From assembly GCF_002252525.1 (NCBI RefSeq), contig NZ_NNRM01000039.1, positions 248,001-312,000 of the forward strand: 64,000 nucleotides of DNA. The letters are read 5' to 3'. The DNA comes from Brucella pseudogrignonensis (lineage in GTDB: Bacteria > Pseudomonadota > Alphaproteobacteria > Rhizobiales > Rhizobiaceae). Below the pieces are notes generated by a model. The model was not told where the DNA came from. It was given only the letters and a program-made list of their open reading frames with translations, and ran no database searches. Positions 36,801-45,334 of the stretch are shown one piece after another. Numbering within the stretch: position 1 is the stretch's first letter; each line of letters begins with the position of its first letter. The position numbers were made by a program, and so were the translations under genes.

Positions 36801-37659
36801 CAGACTTATCTGAACCATCACCTGTTGACCCGTTTGCGCCAGCCTGAACAGCGTGTGATTTATCATTTATCGTGAATACTGCGGCTTGGCCGCTAACAGT
36901 TGAGTTCTTGGCGGCCAAGATACCGAAAGCTCGTGAGCCTTCAGTTGTTATTTTCGCTCCGTCAAGGAAGATAGCTCCGCCATTGTCCGCGAATGCACCG
37001 TGCGCCCAATCTCCACCTGTTTCGATAACCGTACCAATGGCCGTAACTTTTCCAGCTTCAGCATTCGCAATATCATTATTAGCGATCAGCGCATGACCAT
37101 AGTAACCAGTGGTTACAATATTTCCCCCGTCCTGAGTAATTTTCGAATAGGATTCAGCAAAGATACCGAAGCCATTCATGCCGGATGTCTCAATATCAGC
37201 GGAGCTGTTAATGGTTCCACCGTCGATTGCATGAAGACCAACTGAATGTGAACCGGTCGTCACTACCTTGATATTGTCAGCCAAACTGATTTCAGATTTG
37301 TCCTGGCCGTTAGCATTCGAGCCTTTTGCGCCAGCCTGAACGCCATGCGCTTTGCCGCCTTCGGTGGCAATACTGATAGGACCATTTTTACCCGAAATCT
37401 CGAGATGGCTAGCCGCACTCACCCCCTGAGATACCAAAACACCCCAGGCGCGCCTAGACGGTCCAGTCGTGCCAGCCTTAACTTTTGAAACTTCTTCAGA
37501 AGTGATAATTCTTGTGGTGCCGTCCCGGTGAATGACTGCGGCTTTGTCTGTTACAACTATTGAAATAGGATCTGCCTGAGCAGTTGAAGCCAAGCCGAAG
37601 ACCAACAGCATAGCTGTTGAGGCCAAGGTTGATTTCTTATTTCTAGAAAAAATAGACAT
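33844..37659 (-). CDS. Autotransporter adhesin 1 (type Va) with 160-aa passenger repeats
   Basis: 1271-aa secreted surface protein. Signal peptide ends at about residue 30 (LASTAQADP). The passenger is beta-helical; its first half is built of three repeats of about 160 residues, each opening with (V/I)QAG.(K/N)GS and containing LHAIDGG, TSG.NGFG(I/V)FAE and GH/YG-(L)IAN(N/D)D. A PL1-like autochaperone zone follows (about 790-900; GGTTDTPITVSGNVLV, RPGNSIGTVTVGGD). The last 270 residues are the 12-strand translocator barrel, from SLDYGVWASGFGS to the terminal LNMKF. The start at 37659 has TGGGGGG upstream. Repeats are close enough at DNA level to recombine. Receptor unknown. Confidence 0.93.
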   Translation of the reverse strand: MSIFSRNKKSTLASTAMLLVFGLASTAQADPISIVVTDKAAVIHRDGTTRIITSEEVSKVKAGTTGPSRRAWGVLVSQGVSAASHLEISGKNGPISIATEGGKAHGVQAGAKGSNANGQDKSEISLADNIKVVTTGSHSVGLHAIDGGTINSSADIETSGMNGFGIFAESYSKITQDGGNIVTTGYYGHALIANNDIANAEAGKVTAIGTVIETGGDWAHGAFADNGGAIFLDGAKITTEGSRAFGILAAKNSTVSGQAAVFTINDKSHAVQAGANGSTGDGSDKSVVNLNAGSTVSTAGSDAFALHAIDGGTINSSADIKTSGKNGFGIFAESASTINQTGGSVTTDGGYGHGLIANDDRKTTGGKVVATDVKVQTNKDWSYGAFADNGGHIKLNGGSVTTEGDRSFGLLAGKKSMIISDADVSTKGSKAHGIQAGLNGSTPHGLDQSVITLKNAAKVTTTGNDAFGLHAIDGGKIDGTVNVTTSGINGFGVFAETFSTINLSNSVIETSGAKGYGIIANNDVSGTAGVIFVTDTVIKTTGKAASGVSVRDGGTVSLIGGTVAASGLDAAALEINGSGTLNIEGTVLKSAQGPTIFVTFSSAEEIANVTFGAGTVAVDNNGMLVNVARYEGGSDANMNITLKAGSEASGDIVDTDQKGSGQTHVNVEENAKFNGKISGIQDLKTESGTQMSFAEGTSIGGNIVATGSTYSFHSTGALIAGNVELYSGSSTGGGTTDTPITVSGNVLVDQTSFMGGNWDIGGDLTAQGTLRPGNSIGTVTVGGDVTFGADSVYEVEVAGNGASDRIDATGKASLEGGRLDVFALDNKVSYQDGQTYTILTAVNGIEGTFSEAISKSIFLTTSLDHQVNKVDLKIGLVADPIDDVVFEKVAKSNNEISTARALHSLAQEGSALELYNSILFLTDEAEARDAFNQLSGDVHDSVNTGLIDTANLTADAINNRLRSAFDGVGSQNVPVLNFAQSPNGRAPKPFDAVKPASLDYGVWASGFGSWVNHDGNSKAGGLKTITGGFLSGVDVGLNSGWRLGVVGGYSQTDLNGKGRNASADSDNWHLGIYGGNQWGPIGLRAGLVHTWHSIDSSRSVSYSGFSDSLGADYHARTLQAFGELGYRIDTTVAAFEPFANFSHVRLHTDGVTERGGAAALTVDGNNTNTTFTTLGMHASAPLPLDGANASLKGTLGWRRSYGDITPESTHLFAGSNPFTVEGVAIARDAALVEAGFDMALTDSAKFGLSYVGQFGSGAKQNGFNATLNMKF

Positions 37660-38124
37660 ATGTGCCCCCCAGGCTCCATTGAAAATTTTCGGGGGCGGAA
37701 CGGTCAACGCCTTATAGGAATCCCGGTTACTAAACCCCAACTAATAGGGAGTAGTAGACAAAATTAATTGTTTATCTAATAAAAAAAATCTGCATTTGCG
37801 TCTTTCTTGCCGGCGTTGCGCTTAAGCAACAACTCTACTGCGCTTCTCTAGTCCGTCATACTGAAAAAATTTCTAACAAGCTTTAATATCTTTGTATTTC
37901 AATATGTTATAAAAATCCGAGATCATAATGAAATGGATTCTGTTATTCAACGACCGTAAACTATTGAGCGAGCAACGAATGCCACTCGCTTAAATCGTAG
38001 TCCGTTAAGAAATATCTTGGCAAGAGAACCGGAAACGACCAACGACAAAGCGTCTAGAACAGTGTTCTGCCTTCGATAAGAGTTTTACTGCAACGGTATA
38101 TTCGGTGGCTCTAGCAATGGGGTT
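37660..38124. promoter_or_regulatory. Upstream region of autotransporter 1
   Basis: About 465 bases, A/T-rich near 37740-37930, expected to carry the autotransporter promoter. No gene seen. Confidence 0.4.
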
Positions 38125-38649
38125 CTACTTGATACTCTCAAAAGCTTCTGCAAAACCTTTCAAAGAGACTTCCATTGTTTTCTCTCTTCGATCGGACGCA
38201 CCTTCAAACCCCACGGAAATCCTGCTCGCTTTCTTAAGGGCATCTACTGCCTGAGGACCAAATTCAAGGGGTACGATGCAACCGGCAGGTATGCATGTTT
38301 TAAATGGGATGCGCGGTGCATTTTCTGGAGTTTTATCGAGGCCCAAAGAGACGCCCTTGCTCACATTAATTCCGAAAGGCAATATCATACTTCCCGTTGC
38401 AGAATCTCCTGAACGTATGATTTCTACGGCGATTAGGCGCTGCTTGGTGTTAGGTTGGCCCTCAATCTGCCCGGCCACCTGCTGAACAGCCGCGCAAAGC
38501 CGTTTTCCGCTCGCTTCCTTACAAACAACCTGCCAGTCGTCATATGTTTGGGTTACGGCATTTGCATCGTCAGATGCTGCAAGAGCAGGAAAGCTGATAG
38601 CGAAGACGATGACGCAACTTGCCCCGGCAGATTTCATCAGATTGAACAT
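38125..38649 (-). CDS. Invasion-associated locus B (IalB) family protein
   Basis: 174-aa periplasmic protein. Signal peptide about residues 1-24 (FAISFPALAAS), then the family pattern: YDDWQVVCKEASGKRLCAAVQQ, LPFGINVSKGVSLGLD, and the two-cysteine segment FKTCIPAGCIVPLEF. IalB was first described in Bartonella as needed for red-cell entry; in free-living relatives its job is unclear. The start at 38649 follows CGAGGGGTCGC. A palindromic repeat lies in its leader. It is placed between two autotransporters. Confidence 0.9.
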   Translation of the reverse strand: MFNLMKSAGASCVIVFAISFPALAASDDANAVTQTYDDWQVVCKEASGKRLCAAVQQVAGQIEGQPNTKQRLIAVEIIRSGDSATGSMILPFGINVSKGVSLGLDKTPENAPRIPFKTCIPAGCIVPLEFGPQAVDALKKASRISVGFEGASDRREKTMEVSLKGFAEAFESIK

Positions 38650-38667
38650 GCGACCCCTCGTATATGA

Positions 38668-38764
38668 CAGCGCATCGCGAAAAAGTAAAACTGTTTTCGT
38701 GATGCGCGTTAAGAACAAATGACTAGAGCGCTGATCTGGCCCAATAAGATCGGAAGCGCTCTAG
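38668..38764. repeat. Palindromic intergenic repeat (Brucellaceae-type)
   Basis: Two palindromes in tandem: GCGCATC-gc-GAAAA ... TTTTC-gt-GATGCGC (about 38669-38706), and CTAGAGCGCT ... AGCGCTCTAG (38723-38764). The TAGAGCGC-type ends resemble the short palindromic repeats scattered between genes in Brucella and Ochrobactrum (Bru-RS-like). Membership is inferred from appearance only. Confidence 0.5.
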
Positions 38765-38768
38765 AAGT

Positions 38769-38791
38769 GCCGGAGAATAGCATTCTCCGGC
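38769..38791 (-). terminator. Hairpin downstream of autotransporter 2
   Basis: Perfect 10-base stem GCCGGAGAAT / ATTCTCCGGC with a 3-base loop, 24 bases beyond the stop of autotransporter 2. There is no clean U-tract on minus; on plus it is followed by TTCTCTCTAT, so it may act in both directions. Confidence 0.5.
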
Positions 38792-38814
38792 TTCTCTCTA
38801 TAATGTATTACAGC

Positions 38815-41800
38815 TTAGAATTTCCACTGCAGCCGCGCCTTAGCGCCATTATCCTGGGACCCCTTGCTAAACTGTCCAGAATACGAGACGCCGATGCTCA
38901 AACCATCGTTTAGTTTCCGATCAAGCCCGAACTCCAGCACTCCAACGTCTTGTGCAATCGGCACACCACCAGTCGAGAATGCATTTCCTCCTACCACAAA
39001 GCTTGTAGTAGCGGCAGGGTTGAGATCATTATAAGCATGCCGCCAACCGGCAGAACCATAGAATTTTGTTGCTCCATCCTCAGACACTGCGAAACTCGCA
39101 CGTAAACCAAGGGTTGAGAAAACGGTACTGGAATTGCTGCTATCAGCCCTCAATGCAGCCGCGCCACCATCCTCTGTAAAGCTTCCGCTATTCAGATGCA
39201 CATATGCCAAGTTTGCAAACGGCTCTGCCACGACACTCATGACATCGAATTGATGCGATACTTCACCATAAACCTGCGTGACATGATTGCGATAACTGGC
39301 GGACAACGCATCGGTATAGCCTGTGAAGCTGATAGAACGTGAGGTATCAATCTCCTGCCAGCTATAGGCAGCACCCAACTTCACATCGAGCATGCCGGCT
39401 TTACCGCCGCCATAGACACCTACGTGATAGCCAGCCGCCTCGCCACTTGAATCCAACCATCGTGTATTGAAGTTTGAATGGCTATAGCCAGCAAGTGCGC
39501 CTATGCGCCAAGAATTGTTAAGCGCGGCGTCTACTCCTGCAAATCCTCCACCAATGGTGCGGTCAAGATCAGACGCACCATTGTTTGTTGTGTTTTCAAA
39601 CCGTCCGCCCGAGCCGAAACCATGGCTCCACCAAGAAACGCCATCGTCTTTAACCGCTTCTCCCGCTCCAATACCTCCCAAGCTGCTGCGCAAACGTCCA
39701 AAGGCTGCTTCACGAACGAAACGACTGTCTTCTATTGCAACAGCTTGACCAGAAGAATGTATCTCACCACCCAATTGTGTGAACGCACGTTTTGCCTCAT
39801 TCTCGTCAGTCAAATAACCGATTGCCTGATACAGTGGATTGTGAATATCCAGGAACTGCAGAGCACCTGCAACAGCATTCTGATTTTTATTTAGCCCGCT
39901 GATTTGATCAAATGAACGGCTCTGAGACACGCGCAACACAACAGCGTTAGGATTGCTATAATCAGCGGTCAATCCATAGAATGTCGAGATATAAGTGTCA
40001 CCAGTTAGCGTGTATGTGCCCGAAACACCGTTTTGTGCAGTAAGCACCTGGAATGAAGCATCCAGTGCATATCTTTCACCCGTCAGGTTTTCAACATTCA
40101 GAACGGAACCGTTCTCAATTGAGGCGCTTCCGCCGGCAATAAGGCTGTCATTCACACCTGATTGTGCAACCTCGACCTGCCAGAGAGATCCGCTTTGCTG
40201 TTGAATGTTCCCAGTCACATTCAAAGTGCCAATGCTTTGGCCGGTAGCAAGCACAGAACCATTTTCAAGAGTTAGGTTGCCAACTCGTCCTGTTCCACGC
40301 AAAATTGCACCGTTGCCGATCTCAAAATTACTTTGACCTAATTGAGAGTTGGCAATCACGGCTCCCTCTTCGACATAAAATGTGCCGTTAAAATCGCCGT
40401 CGCCAGAAAGTGTTAGCGCTCCGGCTCCCGCTTTCACGAAGGAACCCGCGCCAGCAAGGACATTGCTCAGTTCGCCAGCCTGTTGCTGACCAAAAACAAC
40501 AAGGCCGTTATTGCTAATCTTCCCCTTACCAAAGCTTGAGGCTGTTCCCAGAGCAACACTGCTGGCAACGTTCGTGCTGCCTTCATATTGGTTGTTGTTT
40601 CCAAGCTGGGTTACTCCACCTCCTGTAAGGACAAAGGAGCCAGTGCCCGAGATATCACCCGTAAAATCAACTCTGTCCGATCGGTTAAGAACAAGCGTAC
40701 CATTATTGGCAACGTCACCAATAATCGATCCACCGGTAGCGCCATTGCCGACAACGAGTGCTCCACCCTCGATTGTTGTGCCACCGGTGTAACTATTGGC
40801 ATTGGTCAGTGTGACGGTACCGCTTCCGGTCTTGGTCAGCTCTGCTGCGCCATTCAGCACGCCATCAACTTGTCCTGCACTGACAGAAATCGCGTCCGTT
40901 GCATTGATCACCGCAGTGCTCGCAAGTGTGCCGCCTGAAAGCGTATAATCGTCAACATTTACAGTGCCGTTCTGGACAGTGCCCGACGACTGAACCAGTG
41001 CCTGCTGCGTCTGCGACGTACCGCCGAGTTCCAGCGTGCCGCCATTGATGGTGGTCGTGCCACTTTCAGCACCCAGTGTCCCATTGCCGGAAACAGCCAG
41101 CGTGCCGCTCGTCACGGTTGTGCCACCGGTATGTGTGTTTTTACCCGTAAGAATAACTGTGCCGTCTCCGCCCGAGGAACTGTCAGCAAACGTTATTTTG
41201 CCGGCTTGCGCTGAATTGGCATCCGAGAATTCGCCCGTAAAGGTGTTATTGTTACCATTTGCGTCGAGCGTGTTGGTTGCTGAAGAATCAAGCGTAAAGT
41301 CATTTGAGTATGTCTTATCATTCTCGTTTGCAACTAACGTCCCGCCAGTAAAAACAGGATTTACACTGTCTCCCAATTTACTGGCATCATATTCCGTTCC
41401 CGCACCCGCAATATCTGTTGCTGTTCCTGGAACGATAATCCCGCCATCAGCTGTTATAGTGAACTTTCCCTGGCTGATCGCAGACCCTGCCGGCGTCCAG
41501 TTCGCAGAAAGACCAGAGGTCGATGCGTATCCAAATGTGTAAGTTCCTGGTTGAAGATCGAGGAATTCGGCATACTGAAAATTATAAACGCCGCTCGGAT
41601 GCGGTGTATCTGTCAAGGTCTGTCCATCAGAACTTGCGTAAAAATAATTCTGCCCGAGGATAAGGCCTTCCGGCATGTTACCGTTGGTATAAGGTCCGGG
41701 GTACATCACAAAATTCTGGGTTCCGACTTCACTTTCATCTTTGGAAAGTTTCGCAGCGCCTTCTGCCGCGATTGTACCGGTGTGCCAACTGCCATAGACA

Positions 41801-42081
41801 ATTCGGGCAGTATAGAGACCATCTGAGCTACCGGGGGAAAGTATATATCCCAGAGAATCGGTGTGTGCATGCGCGGCCATTGGCGCAGCCATTACACCCA
41901 GAGTTACCAATCCAACCTTGTTGAAATACCTGTATTGCTGATTAAAACTTGCAACAGAGGCGAGAATATTGATTGAAACAGAGGCGAGCAAACTCGTCCT
42001 GCGTCGTTTCGCTCCACTCAGGTCCTCGCCACAAGCGATTGCATCCCGACCAATCAGGAAATTTTCGATATTTGAAGACAT
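38815..42081 (-). CDS. Autotransporter adhesin 2 (type Va) with PATR repeats
   Basis: 1088-aa surface protein. A long N-terminal extension of about 50 residues precedes the hydrophobic signal (VGLVTLGVMAAPMAAHAH), as in extended-signal autotransporters. Residues about 75-230 form a non-repetitive domain of unknown type (SDGLYTARIVYGSWHTGT...LDLQPGTYTFGYAST). The passenger then has autotransporter-associated (PATR) repeats such as GTVILTGKNTHTGGTTVTSG and GTVTLTNANSYTGGTTIEGG. The C-terminal 270 residues are the barrel, ending RLQWKF, related to the barrel of autotransporter 1. Direct repeats upstream suggest control by the neighbouring two-component system. Confidence 0.93.
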   Translation of the reverse strand: MSSNIENFLIGRDAIACGEDLSGAKRRRTSLLASVSINILASVASFNQQYRYFNKVGLVTLGVMAAPMAAHAHTDSLGYILSPGSSDGLYTARIVYGSWHTGTIAAEGAAKLSKDESEVGTQNFVMYPGPYTNGNMPEGLILGQNYFYASSDGQTLTDTPHPSGVYNFQYAEFLDLQPGTYTFGYASTSGLSANWTPAGSAISQGKFTITADGGIIVPGTATDIAGAGTEYDASKLGDSVNPVFTGGTLVANENDKTYSNDFTLDSSATNTLDANGNNNTFTGEFSDANSAQAGKITFADSSSGGDGTVILTGKNTHTGGTTVTSGTLAVSGNGTLGAESGTTTINGGTLELGGTSQTQQALVQSSGTVQNGTVNVDDYTLSGGTLASTAVINATDAISVSAGQVDGVLNGAAELTKTGSGTVTLTNANSYTGGTTIEGGALVVGNGATGGSIIGDVANNGTLVLNRSDRVDFTGDISGTGSFVLTGGGVTQLGNNNQYEGSTNVASSVALGTASSFGKGKISNNGLVVFGQQQAGELSNVLAGAGSFVKAGAGALTLSGDGDFNGTFYVEEGAVIANSQLGQSNFEIGNGAILRGTGRVGNLTLENGSVLATGQSIGTLNVTGNIQQQSGSLWQVEVAQSGVNDSLIAGGSASIENGSVLNVENLTGERYALDASFQVLTAQNGVSGTYTLTGDTYISTFYGLTADYSNPNAVVLRVSQSRSFDQISGLNKNQNAVAGALQFLDIHNPLYQAIGYLTDENEAKRAFTQLGGEIHSSGQAVAIEDSRFVREAAFGRLRSSLGGIGAGEAVKDDGVSWWSHGFGSGGRFENTTNNGASDLDRTIGGGFAGVDAALNNSWRIGALAGYSHSNFNTRWLDSSGEAAGYHVGVYGGGKAGMLDVKLGAAYSWQEIDTSRSISFTGYTDALSASYRNHVTQVYGEVSHQFDVMSVVAEPFANLAYVHLNSGSFTEDGGAAALRADSSNSSTVFSTLGLRASFAVSEDGATKFYGSAGWRHAYNDLNPAATTSFVVGGNAFSTGGVPIAQDVGVLEFGLDRKLNDGLSIGVSYSGQFSKGSQDNGAKARLQWKF

Positions 42082-42123
42082 TTTTTCCCCACCGCCGCAC
42101 AGAAGAATGCTAGCTAAAAATTA

Positions 42124-42212
42124 CTGTAACTTCTCGTGTAGCGGGCTGTTACCAAGGGAACAATACTTGCGAATGTAACGAAAGTTGCTCAATGTAACGA
42201 AATGCAACGAAT
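42124..42212. promoter_or_regulatory. OmpR-type direct repeats upstream of autotransporter 2
   Basis: AATGTAACGAAA occurs twice (42172-42183 and 42191-42202), followed by a weaker TGCAACGAAT (from 42203) and preceded by CTGTAACTTC (from about 42124). The 10- and 19-base spacing puts copies on one helix face, as for OmpR/PhoB-family response regulators. It lies between autotransporter 2 and the sensor kinase gene. Confidence 0.5.
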
Positions 42213-42245
42213 AGTGTAGGATTCTGGTTACACGTCACTTAGAAT

Positions 42246-44342
42246 CTAACTATTTAGCCTTCGTGGGATAAGCATTCGAATTTGAGTTCCGTGAGATGGA
42301 GCGCTTTCTGACTCGATGGTCCCGCGATGTATGGCCACAATTTTCGACACAAGGTATAACCCCAAGCCAGAACCTTCAACTGTATCCGCGTTACTGCCTC
42401 TGGTAAATTTGTTAAATATATCAGGCAGTTCATCAGTAAGAATACCTTTTCCCTCATCTGAAACTTCGATCACCACGTCCTGTTCTCGTGAGAACACTGA
42501 TAGCTGGATCACTGGCACTTCACCCGTGACGCTATATTTAACAGAATTATCGACTAAATTGGTCAAAGCGAGGTCAAGCATGCCTGGGTCTGCTGTAATT
42601 TCAGCATCCCCAAGTTCTTCGCTTATAATCAAATGGATCTCCACACCGTGCATATCAGCAACGCGTCGATGAGATTTTCGAATAAACTCGCCAACGTGAA
42701 TAATTCTCATTTTTGGCTTGTAAGATGGTCCCTGAATCCGACTCCGAACTAAATTTGCTTCTAGTAAGTCGATCAGTCTGACAATTGAGCGTCGAATGCG
42801 GGATATGCGTGTGCGGTTCTCCACGTCGTTTACTGGCAATGCCAATTCAATACTGTCTACGCTTGAACGAATTGCGGCGAGCGGTGTTCTGTATTGATGT
42901 GAAACCACTTCCAAAAATCTTATCTGAGATGTTTGAGACTGAATTTCGGCGCGCAATGCATTCTCCGCAGTGGTTCGCGCTTCCACAAGCTCTTTCGTTC
43001 TTTCCTCGACAAGCATCCCGGCCAACCGCTCTGCTGATCTCGCCTGCCTCAGGGCGTCTTTGTGCATTTTGTGGTTCTTAATTTCCAAATCACGCAATCT
43101 GACGGCGAGTGAACCCGTGAGCAAAAGTGTCTGGACGAGAATGGCCGCTCCATAGGCATGTAAAGTCCAGTTTGGAAGCCCTTGTATACCGAGCCTTTGA
43201 AGCATTGTGAGAGTAGCACCAACTCCCATGCTGCAGAACGCAGCGGTTCGCATTTTACTAGCAGTTCCCTCTTTATTAACTAAATATAAACTGCACAAAA
43301 CAGTTACAAATACACCGCTAATACTCAAAATCGATCCGAAGGGACCAAACACAACAGTATTGCCGGTTAGAGCAAAGCCAACACCAACAAGGCCACAAAA
43401 AGCGGTAAACAAGTAGAAAAAGCGTACTTTCGGTGCGTAACGCCTGAGGTTAAGTATTTTCATATATGCGAGAGCGCTTGCTGCTAGTCCCGCCCACGCA
43501 CTAAACCCTATAAATGCATCATTGCCTGCACCCCATCGACTGAATAAATATATATGACTTAAACCGAGATTACCGAAGTAAATCATTATGACGCCCAGAG
43601 TGCTAAGCGCGAGCAGTGGATATTCCGACTTACGTGAAAAGAAATAAAAAACAAGCTGCGTAAGCAGCAAGATAAACATTCCTCCAAACCATGTCCCATA
43701 TACAAGTCCCCGTGTCGCAGAATACTGACTACTTTTCTCTAGAAGTCCCAGATTCAGGCTTAACTGAGTGGCGGAGTTCAGATTAACGACATGAACATAA
43801 ACGGTAGTGATTTTTCCCGGAGCATGCGATACTGCAACGGCAGGATCAATGCCGGATATGCCATTATTCAGCAAGGGGCGATGATCACCTGTTTCAAATT
43901 TAACAAAGTCGGAAACGTCTTGGTCAAACCCAGGCCTCGCCACATAAACATCGACAAAATCGAGGTAATTCGGCGAAATCGATAAAACGCCCTCGCCCTG
44001 CGTTACGCTCGGAATAGACAATTTTAGCCATAGCGCAGCTTCTAAGAAGCCACTGTTAAACGTCGATCCGGCAATCGGCATAAACTCGCCGGCGAATTCG
44101 CCTCGAAGAATATCCTCGAATTGCACATTAAAACTTCTGTCAATCAGAACAGAAACACTACCAGGTAGTTGAGGCTCTTTGTCCATTTCTTGTGCAGCGA
44201 GCTTGCTTGTACCAGTAAAGTGCACTAACAATAAAAGGAGAATAGAACCTAAAAGACTCCTAAGAGAAGCAACCGGCATCATAATTTTGGTCTTATTAAC
44301 GTTCAGTTGTTGATCTCTAATGCTCCCCATTGCCTTGCCCAT
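42246..44342 (-). CDS. 7TM-DISM sensor histidine kinase
   Basis: 698-aa inner-membrane kinase. Signal/anchor at about residues 25-50, periplasmic 7TMR-DISM extracellular domain 2 (about 55-200), seven membrane spans (about 215-410), a coiled-coil linker (KNHKMHKDALRQARSAERLAGMLVEERTKELVEA), then HisKA with the phospho-His in VSHQYRTPLAAIRSS and a HATPase with N box LTNLVDNSVKYS, G1 DEGKGI and G2 GSGLGLYLVS. DISM domains often sense sugars or other small ligands. It is divergent from its presumed regulator, 54 bases apart. Confidence 0.93.
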   Translation of the reverse strand: MGKAMGSIRDQQLNVNKTKIMMPVASLRSLLGSILLLLLVHFTGTSKLAAQEMDKEPQLPGSVSVLIDRSFNVQFEDILRGEFAGEFMPIAGSTFNSGFLEAALWLKLSIPSVTQGEGVLSISPNYLDFVDVYVARPGFDQDVSDFVKFETGDHRPLLNNGISGIDPAVAVSHAPGKITTVYVHVVNLNSATQLSLNLGLLEKSSQYSATRGLVYGTWFGGMFILLLTQLVFYFFSRKSEYPLLALSTLGVIMIYFGNLGLSHIYLFSRWGAGNDAFIGFSAWAGLAASALAYMKILNLRRYAPKVRFFYLFTAFCGLVGVGFALTGNTVVFGPFGSILSISGVFVTVLCSLYLVNKEGTASKMRTAAFCSMGVGATLTMLQRLGIQGLPNWTLHAYGAAILVQTLLLTGSLAVRLRDLEIKNHKMHKDALRQARSAERLAGMLVEERTKELVEARTTAENALRAEIQSQTSQIRFLEVVSHQYRTPLAAIRSSVDSIELALPVNDVENRTRISRIRRSIVRLIDLLEANLVRSRIQGPSYKPKMRIIHVGEFIRKSHRRVADMHGVEIHLIISEELGDAEITADPGMLDLALTNLVDNSVKYSVTGEVPVIQLSVFSREQDVVIEVSDEGKGILTDELPDIFNKFTRGSNADTVEGSGLGLYLVSKIVAIHRGTIESESAPSHGTQIRMLIPRRLNS

Positions 44343-44396
44343 CGAAGCTCCCGAACTTTCATCTGAAAAATTAAATCGTCAAACTGATACACGCGA

Positions 44397-45113
44397 ATGA
44401 ACCTATCCGCACCAGATAAACCACCCCTTCAAATTATTCTCGTAGAGGATGACTTCGATTTGAGGCAAAGTCTCGCAGATTATCTGAGGCTACGGGAAAT
44501 GATCGTGACAGAAGCAGCCTCGGGACTGGAGTTTTACAAAGAACTAAACAAAGGAACCTTTGATGTGGCGGTTGTCGACATTAATCTTCCCGACACCACC
44601 GGATACGAAATAGTCCGAGAGCTTTCATCGCTCAATTCCATTGGAATCATTATGTTGACAGCCCGTACCGCACGCCAGGATCGAGTGGATGGGTATAGTA
44701 CGGGCGCTGACTTGTACATGACTAAGCCCGTCGATGGCGAGGAACTAGGACTGGCTATTACTAATCTGGCAAAGAGAACTCGCGCAAACAAAAAGATTGT
44801 TAGCACAAATAAAGACGATACACTCCGGTTTAATCGTCATGAGCGAGCTGTTTACAATTCGGACAACCAAAAGGTACTACTTTCAGTCAGAGAATCGTTG
44901 ATCTTTGATTATCTAACATTGAACTCCGGGAGGACGGTTAAAAGAGATGAGATCAGTAAACTATTATTCGATGACACTATAAAGCCGGAGAGCAGAAGCC
45001 TCGATGCAGCATTAGCACGTCTACGTTTTAAATTTAAGAATTCAGGAATTCGCTTTCCCATTCAAATTGTACATGGTTTGGGAATAAAGATAGACAAAAC
45101 TGTCATTTTTTAG
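44397..45113 (+). CDS. OmpR-family response regulator
   Basis: 238-aa regulator with receiver domain: acidic pocket VEDDFD, phospho-acceptor Asp in VAVVDINLPDT (about residue 60), Thr in IIMLTAR and Lys in YMTKPVD. The C-terminal winged helix (about 145-235; LSVRESLIFDYLTLNSGRTVKRDEISKLLF, RSLDAALARLRFKF) is of the OmpR type. Partner of the divergent DISM kinase. The likely target is the autotransporter 2 promoter with its direct repeats; that is inference. The IS3 remnant begins shortly after its stop. Confidence 0.92.
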   Translation: MNLSAPDKPPLQIILVEDDFDLRQSLADYLRLREMIVTEAASGLEFYKELNKGTFDVAVVDINLPDTTGYEIVRELSSLNSIGIIMLTARTARQDRVDGYSTGADLYMTKPVDGEELGLAITNLAKRTRANKKIVSTNKDDTLRFNRHERAVYNSDNQKVLLSVRESLIFDYLTLNSGRTVKRDEISKLLFDDTIKPESRSLDAALARLRFKFKNSGIRFPIQIVHGLGIKIDKTVIF

Positions 45114-45189
45114 ATCAGGACTATTACTCAATTTGCTCCTCTCGACGTGCTCCCGTTAATTAGGCCATTCAGAACTGGAATTCCAGTTA

Positions 45190-45334
45190 TGTTGAGGTGC
45201 ACCCCGAATTTGTACCACGGAGAGCTGGAATTTTCCGGGTTTAAGGCTCAAAGCGGCGGGGATGCCGTTGAGCCATTCATAAGCGAAATCGGCACCTTAT
45301 TGCCAATGGCGCTATGTGGCCGGAATTCGTTATA
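45190..45334 (-). pseudogene. IS3-family OrfB, third fragment (C-terminus)
   Basis: Minus-strand codons YNEFRPHSAIGNKVPISLMNGSTASPPL then stop at 45248: the C-terminal end of an IS3-type DDE transposase. The preceding codons WRRD are found at 46809 onward. The IS110 element at 45335-46808 sits between them. The element's 3' end lies near 45190 (GTGCACCCCGAATTTGTACC). Confidence 0.85.
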
